NCBI GenBank assembly: GCA_014799505.1
Contig: JAAVHV010000001.1
Span: forward strand, 63,840-111,604
Origin: Clostridiales bacterium
Lineage (GTDB): Bacteria > Bacillota > Clostridia > Oscillospirales > Oscillospiraceae
DNA: 47,765 bases
Direction: 5' to 3'
Both the position numbers and the translations under genes were made by a program. This document shows, piece after piece, positions 25,153-32,048 of this stretch (position 1 is the first letter of the stretch; each line of letters starts with the position of its first letter). Under the pieces are notes generated by a model. That model ran no database searches. It was not told the origin of the DNA and was given only the letters and a program-made list of their open reading frames with translations.

Positions 25153-27045
25153 TTACGCGTTTTCCTTGCGCTTGCCGGTGTTCACATACACCAGACCCAT
25201 GCCGCAGGCCAGCAATACCGCCAGCCACATCGCGGTGGACGCCTCGCCGGTCTGGGGCACATCGCCCAGGGGAACGGCGGGGGCGTCGATCTCCACAGTC
25301 CCGTCAGGCACCCCGGGCAGTTCGGCCAGGGGCACGTCAGGCTCGTCGATCTCTACAGCCTCGTCGGGTACCTCGGGCAGGTCGCTCAGGGGTACGTCGG
25401 GCACGTCGATCTCCACGGTGGGATCGGTGGGATCAATGGGATCGGTGGGATCAGTTGGATTGGTCGGGTTGGTGGGGTCAGTGGGATCGGTGGGGTCGGT
25501 GGGATCAATCGGGTTGGTCGGATTAGTCGGGTTGGTCGGATCAGTCGGGTCAGTGGGGTTGGTCGGGTTGGTCGGCTCCACGGGCAGGGCGGGGATGGGC
25601 TTGGTCTCGATGTGGCTGTCGTCCCGCGCACAGACGCGGGTCTCCTCGCCTTCCACGCCGGGGCCCGCCTCCTTGGTCACTTCCCACTCGCCCCAGTCGT
25701 GGCCCAGGGCGGGGATCTCCTCTGTGACTTCCTGCCCGCAAATGCACCCGCTGGATACCTTCTCGCCCGGTTCCATGCAGGTGGGTTCCTTCGTGGTTGT
25801 GAACGTGTGCTCGTGGTGTCTTAAGTCGTAGTTATTTCTGTTGGAGCTCAGTTCCTCCCCTGAATACACGCGATTGGTATCGCCCCCATGGCACCACACA
25901 TCGTCATTCTCCCACAGCGAATCCTTGGGGAGGTCGAGCGAGGTTTGATACGTACAACTAATCTCATTGCCTATATTCCCAGCCTCGTTGCCGCTGATCG
26001 TACCGCCGGTCATGGTCAAGCTGCCAGTACTGGTGTCACCGAGCATGACTTTCACGCCGCCGCCGGTATAGCTGGCCGTATTGCCCTCAATCGTACCGCC
26101 ATTCATGATGAACTCACTGCTTGTAACCACGCCGCCGCCGTTCCCGGCCGAATTGTTCGCGATCGTACCGCCCTCCATGGTGAACTTGCTGCCCAGACCA
26201 CCGCTCGCCACGCCGCCGCCGTTAGTGGCGGTCGCATTGCCCACAATGGAGCCGTCCGTCATGGTAAACGTACCGTGGTTATTCACGCCGCCGCCATTAT
26301 AAGCCGAATTGCCCGCAATCGTACCGCCGTGCATCTCGAACGTGCCATCGTTGCGCACACCGCCGCCGTAACCGGCGGACCAGTTCTTCTCAATCGCGCC
26401 GCCATTCATGATGAACGTACCTTCGTTTTGGACACCGCCGGCGCCGGTACTGTTGAGCGTGTTGCCCTTAATTGCGCCGCCCTCCATGGTGAACGTGCCC
26501 GTGTTATACACTCCGCCGGCGCCCCTGTTGGAATAGTTATCCGCGATTGCGCCGTCCTCCATGGTGAACGTGCCGGCGTTATACACGCCGCCGCCGTAGC
26601 CGATGTCCGTATTATTACCACCGGTGATCGCGCCGGACACATGGATCTCGTTCCCGTCCTCATCTGTCTCCGTGTGGGCGGCGCCGTCCGTCAGGGTCAA
26701 CTCGCCGCCCGCTTTGATCTCCACCACGAACCCGGAGGACTTGCCATTGCCGTCAATGTCGTTGCCGTTCAGGTCGATGGTAACGTTGTTACCACTATTG
26801 ATGGTGAGGGTTCGGTCTCCGTTCTCATACTCGACGTCCTCGTGGAGCTTGACGCTGACCACGCCGGTCTCCTCGTCCTTGGACGCCTCGATCTTATAGG
26901 TGATTCCATCCTCGTGATATACGGAGTCGCCGGTATCAATGGCATTCTGCAAATCGGCGAAGCTCGCCGCGAACGCGGGGGCCACCATGCTGGCGCACAT
27001 GACCAGGGACAGGCCTACAGACAAAATCTTGCTCAATTTCTTCAT
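25153..27045 (-). CDS. sortase-anchored surface protein with beta-helix repeats
   Basis: 630 residues: signal peptide 1-27 (cleavage after AFA), a beta-rich region 28-140, about nine repeats of the type GGGVYNAGTFTMEDGAI (149-357) predicted to form a right-handed beta-helix, a two-cysteine-pair module (413-487) containing ALGHDWGEWEVTK and ending KPIPAL, a Pro-Thr-Asn/Asp linker (490-543), three repeats VEID-P-VPL (544-595), then VPQTG (596-600), a hydrophobic span and the KRKENA tail. This is a complete cell-wall sorting signal. The protein is probably an adhesin or matrix protein. Its mRNA carries two c-di-GMP-I aptamers, and a class B sortase lies immediately downstream. Confidence 0.92.
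   Translation of the reverse strand: MKKLSKILSVGLSLVMCASMVAPAFAASFADLQNAIDTGDSVYHEDGITYKIEASKDEETGVVSVKLHEDVEYENGDRTLTINSGNNVTIDLNGNDIDGNGKSSGFVVEIKAGGELTLTDGAAHTETDEDGNEIHVSGAITGGNNTDIGYGGGVYNAGTFTMEDGAIADNYSNRGAGGVYNTGTFTMEGGAIKGNTLNSTGAGGVQNEGTFIMNGGAIEKNWSAGYGGGVRNDGTFEMHGGTIAGNSAYNGGGVNNHGTFTMTDGSIVGNATATNGGGVASGGLGSKFTMEGGTIANNSAGNGGGVVTSSEFIMNGGTIEGNTASYTGGGVKVMLGDTSTGSLTMTGGTISGNEAGNIGNEISCTYQTSLDLPKDSLWENDDVWCHGGDTNRVYSGEELSSNRNNYDLRHHEHTFTTTKEPTCMEPGEKVSSGCICGQEVTEEIPALGHDWGEWEVTKEAGPGVEGEETRVCARDDSHIETKPIPALPVEPTNPTNPTDPTDPTNPTNPTNPIDPTDPTDPTDPTNPTNPTDPTDPIDPTDPTVEIDVPDVPLSDLPEVPDEAVEIDEPDVPLAELPGVPDGTVEIDAPAVPLGDVPQTGEASTAMWLAVLLACGMGLVYVNTGKRKENA
25417..25578. repeat. short tandem repeat encoding the Pro-Thr linker
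   Basis: About 160 bases built from 9-base units reading P-T-N, P-T-D or I-D on the minus strand. Such arrays slip easily, so linker length probably varies between strains. Confidence 0.85.
25975..26601 (-). repeat. beta-helix coding repeats
   Basis: Imperfect units of roughly 22-27 codons with the core GGGV-N-GTF-M-GG-I-GN. Codon choice differs between units, so the array is old and held by selection on protein shape. Confidence 0.75.
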
Positions 27046-27080
27046 GTTTTTTCTTCCTTTCTTTGCAGTTTCGGACGCAA

Positions 27081-27200
27081 AGGTATCCGGTAACCGAACG
27101 AGCTTAGGGCGTCGCTTCAGCTTCTCCTGCTATGGGAGCCAGAAGGCCAGCGCGCCCCTTAGCCTCTGGTTTTGCGTCTTACGGTTTCCCGTAATTTGCC
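27081..27200 (-). ncRNA. cyclic-di-GMP-I riboswitch aptamer, second (gene-proximal)
   Basis: Minus strand. The GGCAAA segment (27200-27195) is followed by a hairpin with TTACGG and CCGTAA arms and a GAAA loop, then GACGCAAAACC, GGCTAAGGGG and the closing GGTTACCGG near 27085-27093. These match the GEMM-I consensus. The third stem is extended (about 27107-27160), unlike the short loop in most examples. The 3' end lies about 40 bases before the start codon; CTTTGC (27074-27079) can pair with GCAAAG (27061-27066) just before the AAAGGAAG ribosome site, offering a translational control element. Confidence 0.85.
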
Positions 27201-27285
27201 GTGCAACCGGTCGAGCATAAGGCTTAATGCCTTTTAGCACCTGGCTTTGCGTCCCATTGTTTCCAATGGTTTGCCCGCGCCCAGT
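27201..27285 (-). ncRNA. cyclic-di-GMP-I riboswitch aptamer, first
   Basis: Minus strand. GCGGGCAAACC, a stem CCATTG/CAATGG with GAAA tetraloop, then GGGACGCAAAGCCAGG, and a short hairpin AAGGC-ATTAA-GCCTT flanked by CTAA and TATG (a tetraloop-receptor-like pair), ending CCGGTTGCACGG. This is a textbook GEMM-I aptamer. The G before CAAA, which favours c-di-GMP over cGAMP, is kept in both aptamers. It abuts the second aptamer with no linker. Confidence 0.92.
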
Positions 27286-27289
27286 CTGT

Positions 27290-27377
27290 TCCACCCGCCG
27301 CCCCGGCGCATCTGGCGGCGGATAATTGTGTGGAGTCCCTCCCTTCGCCGGTGAATCTGCCGCTTCGGGCGCGATCC
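27290..27377 (-). promoter_or_regulatory. GC-rich hairpin upstream of the riboswitches
   Basis: CCGCCGCC and GGCGGCGG (about 27293-27320) pair around an 11-base loop, without a T run. No convincing promoter is seen between the AP2 gene and the aptamers; TTCACC and CACAAT with a 19-base spacer (minus strand, near 27328-27358) is the best weak candidate. Confidence 0.3.
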
Positions 27378-27722
27378 CTACGGTCTTGCCATGGATCGCC
27401 CGTTTTGCTCGTCAAATTCACGCAGAAATTTGTCGTGGAGGTCCTCCTCTCCCCGTTTTCGGGCCTTGACGGCGTCCTCGAAGCGGGCGTAGCTGCCCAG
27501 GTAGTGGCGCTTCCCTTTGAAGCAAATGCTGGCGCGCCAGCGCTGGGTGGACTTCCGCCACTCCACGCCGGGCACGCCGCTGGTGTTGTTGCTGCGCACC
27601 GTCTTGGCCCGCAGCATCTCCACGCAGGTCCCGTCGATATAGGTCAGGCTGGCCCGGCCGATTTCGGCGGGGGATTGCCCGTGGAGGGGGCTGTGGTTCT
27701 CCTGTTCTTCCGTGGTATCCAC
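27378..27722 (-). CDS. AP2-domain protein (short)
   Basis: A 114-residue protein starting at GTG. The C-terminal half SGVPGVEWRKSTQRWRASI (about 48-66) and KGKRHYLGSYARFEDAV (about 69-85) is an AP2/integrase-type DNA-binding domain as found in phage and mobile-element proteins of Firmicutes. YIDGTCVEML precedes it, as in full-length relatives, which normally begin with another cysteine-rich part of about 70-90 residues. This copy is probably N-terminally truncated. Whether it still binds DNA is unknown. Confidence 0.65.
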   Translation of the reverse strand: MDTTEEQENHSPLHGQSPAEIGRASLTYIDGTCVEMLRAKTVRSNNTSGVPGVEWRKSTQRWRASICFKGKRHYLGSYARFEDAVKARKRGEEDLHDKFLREFDEQNGRSMARP

Positions 27723-27814
27723 CGCCTTTCGAGATTCGTCCCTCTACTACATTTAGCGTTGGGGACCTAGCGATTTTGGACACCTGGTTTGAAAATTTTT
27801 AAAAATTTTTTGGG

Positions 27815-28489
27815 TCACTCTTCCGCCCGCACGCTCTCCGCCACGCGGATCAAGTCCTCCTCCTCAAAGGGCGCGGACAGCCAGAAAGACACCCCGGCCG
27901 TTTCGTCGCGCCAGAACAGCTCGTTGAGCTCCTCCTTGTTCTCTCCCAGCAGGAGCCTCCCGGTCCCATCCCCCACAGCGACCTCCTTGCCCTCGGCCCC
28001 CATATCCGCGCCGGTGAGGTCGTAGAGGAACACGGCCTCCGTGCCGTCTGTGGCGCGGTAGACGATCATGCCCTCGTTCTCATATAGCGCCTCCCGGTCC
28101 CACTCGCAGCCCTCCGGCAGCCAGGTGGGGCGGTAAACGATGGCCCGCGCCGTAGATTCCGGCCCCTGGGATTCCGCCGGCGGGGATGACGGCTCCGCGG
28201 AGGCGGTGGAAGCCGGCCTTTCCGTGCGCGGGGGCGGCTCTTTTACATAGACCTGTTTCGCCGGCAGCATGGCGGCGGCCAATCCCACGGCCAGCAGCGC
28301 CAGCAGGAGCCCAAGCAGCCAGGGCAGCCAGTACCGGACCGGATGGTCCGTTCGGAGGATCAGCTTTTTCATTTTGCGCTCAAAGTCCGGCGAGAAGGCG
28401 GCCTCGCAGTCCTCCGGCTCCGGCAGGGCGCGCAGCAGGGCTTTTTCGTACCGCCGCGCCGCCTCCCGCAATTCCTTGTCCGAAATCAC
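27815..28489 (-). CDS. anti-sigma-like membrane protein
   Basis: 224 residues starting at GTG 28489 with AAGGAGGGG upstream; the start overlaps the sigma gene stop by four bases. The N-terminal 55 residues are cytoplasmic and charged, residues about 58-79 (YWLPWLLGLLLALLAVGLAA) cross the membrane, then a Pro/Ser-rich linker, and an extracytoplasmic domain resembling DUF4367 (TWLPEGCEWDREALYENEGM, about 125-144). It probably holds the sigma factor until an envelope signal is sensed. Ends in an A/T-rich palindrome at about 27793-27812 that may terminate transcription. Confidence 0.75.
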   Translation of the reverse strand: MISDKELREAARRYEKALLRALPEPEDCEAAFSPDFERKMKKLILRTDHPVRYWLPWLLGLLLALLAVGLAAAMLPAKQVYVKEPPPRTERPASTASAEPSSPPAESQGPESTARAIVYRPTWLPEGCEWDREALYENEGMIVYRATDGTEAVFLYDLTGADMGAEGKEVAVGDGTGRLLLGENKEELNELFWRDETAGVSFWLSAPFEEEDLIRVAESVRAEE

Positions 28490-29004
28490 AGAAGCCCCTC
28501 CTTTTCGCACAGTTCTTTCAGTCTGGCCTTCGCCCGCTGGTCCAGCTTGCTGGCCGCGTTGAAGGATATTCCCAAGATAGAGGCGATCTCCCTGGTGGTG
28601 TATCCGTGGCTGTATTTCAGCAGGATGACCTCCTGATACCGGGGCGGCAGCCGGGAGATGCACCAGGCCAGGTCCTGCTCCTCATCGATAACCGGGGCGT
28701 AGAGAGGCTGGCCCTCGTCCAGCGGCTCCTCCGGCTCCCGCCGCTTCCGCTCCCGGAGAATATCAATTGCCTTGTTCTCGGTCACGATATAGAGGAACCC
28801 CCGCAGCTTGAGAGAATCCAGTTCGGGAACAAGCTTCATATTTTTCGCCAGGCTCATAAAGGCATTATGTACGGCGTCCTCCGCGTCCTGATCTCCCCGC
28901 AGGATACGGGAGGCAGCCTTGAGCATAAAGCCCCGGTACTTATCATAAAGCTCCTCAAATTTGATTTTTTCCTCTGGGCTCTCTATGGTGCTGAGATAAA
29001 TCAT
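28486..29004 (-). CDS. ECF-type sigma-70 family RNA polymerase sigma factor
   Basis: Region 2 covers FEELYDKYRGFMLKAASRIL and AEDAVHNAFM (about 14-50), and region 4 is CISRLPPRYQEVILLKYSHG with a helix-turn-helix TTREIASILGISFNAASKL (about 115-155). 172 residues from ATG 29004 (MIYLS); starts at 29016 or GTG 29010 near GGAGG are also possible. Coupled to the membrane anti-sigma gene. Targets unknown. Confidence 0.88.
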   Translation of the reverse strand: MIYLSTIESPEEKIKFEELYDKYRGFMLKAASRILRGDQDAEDAVHNAFMSLAKNMKLVPELDSLKLRGFLYIVTENKAIDILRERKRREPEEPLDEGQPLYAPVIDEEQDLAWCISRLPPRYQEVILLKYSHGYTTREIASILGISFNAASKLDQRAKARLKELCEKEGLL

Positions 29005-29135
29005 TACCACCGGCATCACCTCCAAAACGCGCTTTCGAGCGGGCAAATCCCCACAAAGGCACAGAAACTCCTCGGAAAATCAAGGGGGACGGCAAGCGAT
29101 CCTCTCCTCGCTCCGCCGAACTAGATGTCGCTACA

Positions 29136-29164
29136 AGTTTAGCAGTTCTCCGCCATTTCGTCAA
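29136..29164 (-). promoter_or_regulatory. promoter of the sigma/anti-sigma operon
   Basis: On the minus strand TTGACG (29159-29164), 17 bases, TAAACT (29136-29141). It leaves a leader of about 120 bases, without clear structure. Confidence 0.65.
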
Positions 29165-29207
29165 CCGCGCAGACATCTCTCCATTTTTTCCTTTCCGCAC
29201 AAGGAAA

Positions 29208-29245
29208 GCCCCGGCAGGAACTCTCAGCGTAATTCCTGCCGGGGC
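29208..29245 (-). terminator. terminator after spoIIR
   Basis: Thirteen-base perfect arms (29208-29220, 29233-29245) with a 12-base loop; on the minus strand TTTCCTT follows. Confidence 0.7.
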
Positions 29246-29304
29246 GCTTCCCCGAATTGTAGATACCTCTGTGAGGGGCAGGCCAAGCCCCCACGGTTTT
29301 GTAT

Positions 29305-29937
29305 TCATTTTCCGCCCATCAGCTCCTGCCACCACTCGATGAGCCGGAATTTCAGCACATAACCGCCGTCCTGCTCGGTGATGAGGGCTACCTGATCCTC
29401 GCTCAGCACGCCCTCCGCCGCCGACTCCACGCTCCGCTCCGACACCGAGGCCAGACATAGGGGCGGGAACACCACGCACCACCAGTTTTGGCCCTTGCCC
29501 TCGCCGATGGTCACCTTCAGCTCCCGGTACTGTCCGGCGGGCAGGGAAAAGCCGTCGTACTCCTTGGTGGGGAACCACTGGTCGGCCAGGGTGACGCGCA
29601 CCGGGTCAGACCGTCCCGTCCGGGCCAGGGCCTCCTCCCCCGCCTGGGCCAGCTCTTCCAGATGGGGGGCCAGGGCGGCCTCCGCGTCCCTGCGGTCAGA
29701 GACACCCTCCAGGATCTGGGCCGCCTCGGCCAGCACCGCGTCCCGCACCAGCAGTTTCCTGGCCTGGTCGGAGTCAGAATCGGAGTTGGCGATGACGTGG
29801 AGCCGCAGCACCCGGTCGGCCAGGGCGCCCTCGCTGGCGGAAGCCCACACGCCCACGGTGAGGGTCAGGCTGAAGGCCAGCAGCAGCGCGGCCTCCCACA
29901 GGCGGAGCCTGGAAGAAGAAAGAGCGGAAAATTTCAT
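29305..29937 (-). CDS. spoIIR: stage II sporulation protein R
   Basis: SpoIIR is secreted from the forespore and triggers cleavage of pro-sigma-E by SpoIIGA in the mother cell. The 210-residue protein has an N-terminal hydrophobic segment (12-33), then RLHVIANSDS (about 44-53), LLVRDAVL (about 62-69) and the diagnostic GQNWWCVVFPPLC (about 148-160) with the preceding PTKEYDGFSLPAGQY. It shows the organism can sporulate. Its start codon lies just outside a long hairpin that hides the ribosome site. Confidence 0.95.
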   Translation of the reverse strand: MKFSALSSSRLRLWEAALLLAFSLTLTVGVWASASEGALADRVLRLHVIANSDSDSDQARKLLVRDAVLAEAAQILEGVSDRRDAEAALAPHLEELAQAGEEALARTGRSDPVRVTLADQWFPTKEYDGFSLPAGQYRELKVTIGEGKGQNWWCVVFPPLCLASVSERSVESAAEGVLSEDQVALITEQDGGYVLKFRLIEWWQELMGGK

Positions 29938-30009
29938 AAAAACACCGTCCTATGTAGCTTTTTGACATCCCCGTTTTGCGGGTGTGGCTACAGTATGGAC
30001 GGCGTTTTT
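29938..30009 (-). promoter_or_regulatory. long inverted repeat hiding the spoIIR ribosome site
   Basis: Thirteen bases at 29938-29950 pair with 29997-30009 (one G-U), and TGTAGC (29953-29958) pairs with GCTACA (29987-29992); an inner CCCG/CGGG stem caps it. The arm next to ATG contains the only SD-like sequence, AGGACGG. Translation would need the hairpin to be opened or the mRNA to start inside it. Confidence 0.65.
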
Positions 30010-30039
30010 GGCTTTTATACCGCTGATGAAAATTTATAG

Positions 30040-30126
30040 TCAAAGCGGTTCAAAAGAAGCATTTGCTTCTTTTGAACTCTGCGGCGATTCTCACCGCAGG
30101 AGGCCGCATAAGCGGCCTCGCTTTGA
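30040..30126. repeat. three-hairpin module 1
   Basis: TCAAAGCG (30040-30047) pairs with CGCTTTGA (30119-30126) and encloses three hairpins: 30049-30060 with 30065-30076 (12 bp, perfect), 30079-30084 with 30094-30099 (6 bp), and 30100-30107 with 30112-30119 (8 bp, perfect; the shared base 30119 means the closing pair trades with the outer stem). No coding potential. Confidence 0.75.
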
Positions 30127-30136
30127 ACTTCATAGG

Positions 30137-30220
30137 CAGCGCTTGCGCACAATGTGCGCCCCAGTGGGCCATCGGCCCACTGGATGAAAAAACGCAATTT
30201 GCGTTTTTTCAACTGCGCTG
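30137..30220. repeat. three-hairpin module 2, with terminator-like last hairpin
   Basis: CAGCGC (30137-30142) pairs with GCGCTG (30215-30220) and encloses GCGCAC/GTGCGC (30145-30159), CCAGTGGGCC/GGCCCACTGG (30161-30183) and a 12-bp stem 30185-30196 with 30200-30211 containing A and T runs. The last hairpin probably terminates ispE transcription on the minus strand; the ispE stop lies inside the module. Confidence 0.75.
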
Positions 30221-31081
30221 ACTATATTGCGCGCCCGCCGGCCCGCACAGAAACACGTCCCGATAGCTCTCCCGCAGGCGCTCACAGGCGGCCTGGGCGC
30301 TGTCCAAATCGTCGAACAGCCCGAACACCGACGGCCCGCTGCCCGACATGGACGCCCCCAGCGCCCCGCAGTCGATGAGCGCGGCCTTGATGGCGGCGAT
30401 CTGGTCAAAGCGGCGGCGCTCCAGCACGTCCTCGAATACGTTGTACATCCGCCTTGCCACCCCGGCCAGGTCGCCCGCGTCCAGGGCGGCCATCACCCCG
30501 GCGGTGTCCGGGCGGCGGACGATCTTGCGCACGTTCACCCGGGAGAAGAGCTGGGGGGTGGAGATGGAGAAGGGAGGTTTGCAGATGACGATGTGGCAGG
30601 GGGGGAGCGGAGAGAGCGGTGTGAGCATTTCCCCCCGGCCCTCGGCCAGGGCGGTGCCGCCCAGCACGCAGAAGGGCACGTCGGAGCCAACTGTTTCCCC
30701 GATCTTCGCCAGCTGGTTGGGGGACAGCCCCGCCCCGGTGAGCTCATTCATGGCCCGCAGCACGGCAGCAGCGTCGGCGCTGCCCCCGGCCAGCCCCGCG
30801 CACACGGGGACGCGCTTTTGGATGGTCACGTCCACCTCGTCCCCCAGGCCGGTGGTCTGACGGAAGGCGGCGGCGGCCATCTGGGCCAGATTTTTGCCGC
30901 CGGTGGGCAGGAAGTGGAGGTCGGACGACGCCTGCCCCTCCGCCCCCCGGGCGGGGGCGACGGTGAGCGTGTCCGCCAGGGTGACGGCCTGCATGACCAT
31001 CTGGAGGTCGTGGTAGCCATCCTCCCGGCGGCGGAGAATATCCAGGGTGAGGTTGATTTTCGCGTTGGCGGAAAGCTCCAT
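30209..31081 (-). CDS. ispE: 4-diphosphocytidyl-2-C-methyl-D-erythritol kinase
   Basis: IspE phosphorylates CDP-methylerythritol in the non-mevalonate isoprenoid path. GHMP-kinase fold: start MELSANAKINLTLDI with DGYHDLQMV (about 21-29), the ATP loop PVCAGLAGGSADAAAVL (about 91-107) and the C-terminal GASMSGSGPSVFGLF (about 241-255). 290 residues, normal length. SD AAGGAG six bases upstream. Placement next to spoIIR is common in Clostridia. Confidence 0.95.
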   Translation of the reverse strand: MELSANAKINLTLDILRRREDGYHDLQMVMQAVTLADTLTVAPARGAEGQASSDLHFLPTGGKNLAQMAAAAFRQTTGLGDEVDVTIQKRVPVCAGLAGGSADAAAVLRAMNELTGAGLSPNQLAKIGETVGSDVPFCVLGGTALAEGRGEMLTPLSPLPPCHIVICKPPFSISTPQLFSRVNVRKIVRRPDTAGVMAALDAGDLAGVARRMYNVFEDVLERRRFDQIAAIKAALIDCGALGASMSGSGPSVFGLFDDLDSAQAACERLRESYRDVFLCGPAGAQYSQRS

Positions 31082-31091
31082 AGCCGTCTCC

Positions 31092-32036
31092 TTATCTGTT
31101 CAGAAAGTCCTTGATCTCTGCGGCGATGCGCTCATATTCGAAGTCGTGGACATAATGGCCGCAGTCCAGCTCGATGAGCTGGGCGTCCGCGCACTCCGCG
31201 GCGAATTCAGACTGAATGGCCCGCCAGTCCTCCTTGGAGAACCCGGTGCCGCCGCTCCCGTCGGAGCAGAACAGCAGGAAGGGAACGTTGGGCATCTGGC
31301 CCTGAGCCACCATTTTTGCACTATCCTTGATGCATTGAGTCTCATTTACCATGTCCTGGGTCATGGTTCGGCGGTAGAATATGGCGCGATAGATGTCCTT
31401 TTCGTCCTCTGACAGTGTGCCATGCTGGATGGCATCGCTCTCCGAAATGCCGGGGATCAGCCGCGTGATGCCCGCGGAGGCGGCAAACTGGAGCAGCCGC
31501 AGAAGGGGCCCGCTGATTTTCAGCTCCTCATAGGCGGCTGGGGTAGACATATCCAGTCCCACGATGGCGGACACCTCGTCCGGGTATTTCTGCGCCCAGT
31601 ACAGCGCCTCGATCCCGGACATGGAGTGGGGACACAGGATGTAGGGTGGCTCCAGCCCCACCGCCGTCAGCGCGGCCCGGGTCTGTTCCAGCATAGCGTC
31701 AATGTCCCGGCTTTTGCCTGTAATATCGCTGAATCCATAGCCGAATTTTTCCACCACCGCGATTTGGCAGGTGTCGGTGAGCAGGGAGTACAGGGACTTG
31801 AAGTCCAAAATGGGAGAGCAGGTGCCGCCGCCGGACAGGAACACGAGGGTGTCCTCACCTTCACCCTCCATATAGACGCTCATGCGTCCGCCGTCCACCT
31901 CCACCATCTCCCCCAGGGGAGAGATGAGCGGCTCCTCCCGCTTAAGCTGGATCTGGTGGTTGACTGCGGATACCGCCAGCAGCAGTACAAAGGCCAAGCC
32001 GATAGCCGCAATGATGATTAGGACTCTTTTTGTCAT
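31092..32036 (-). CDS. membrane-anchored alpha/beta hydrolase
   Basis: An N-terminal membrane segment (4-24) anchors an alpha/beta-hydrolase domain. Oxyanion region VFLSGGGTCSP (about 65-75), nucleophile elbow CPHSMSGIEAL (Ser about 138), and catalytic His in CGHYVHDFE (about 296-304). 314 residues. The nucleophile elbow is H-S-M-S-G, a common variant of G-H-S-M-G. Substrate unknown; it lies 12 bases downstream of aroE and could be read through from the aro operon. Confidence 0.82.
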   Translation of the reverse strand: MTKRVLIIIAAIGLAFVLLLAVSAVNHQIQLKREEPLISPLGEMVEVDGGRMSVYMEGEGEDTLVFLSGGGTCSPILDFKSLYSLLTDTCQIAVVEKFGYGFSDITGKSRDIDAMLEQTRAALTAVGLEPPYILCPHSMSGIEALYWAQKYPDEVSAIVGLDMSTPAAYEELKISGPLLRLLQFAASAGITRLIPGISESDAIQHGTLSEDEKDIYRAIFYRRTMTQDMVNETQCIKDSAKMVAQGQMPNVPFLLFCSDGSGGTGFSKEDWRAIQSEFAAECADAQLIELDCGHYVHDFEYERIAAEIKDFLNR

Positions 32037-32048
32037 GGGTTTCCCTCC

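Noticed and set aside
25417-25578. CRISPR or other non-coding repeat array
   Set aside because: The 9-base units stay in frame and encode a Pro-Thr linker in a complete surface protein.
27378-27722. complete mobile element around the AP2 gene
   Set aside because: No integrase, transposase or terminal repeats were found next to it.
30040-30220. CRISPR array
   Set aside because: The hairpins differ from one another in sequence and there are no equal repeats with spacers, nor cas genes.
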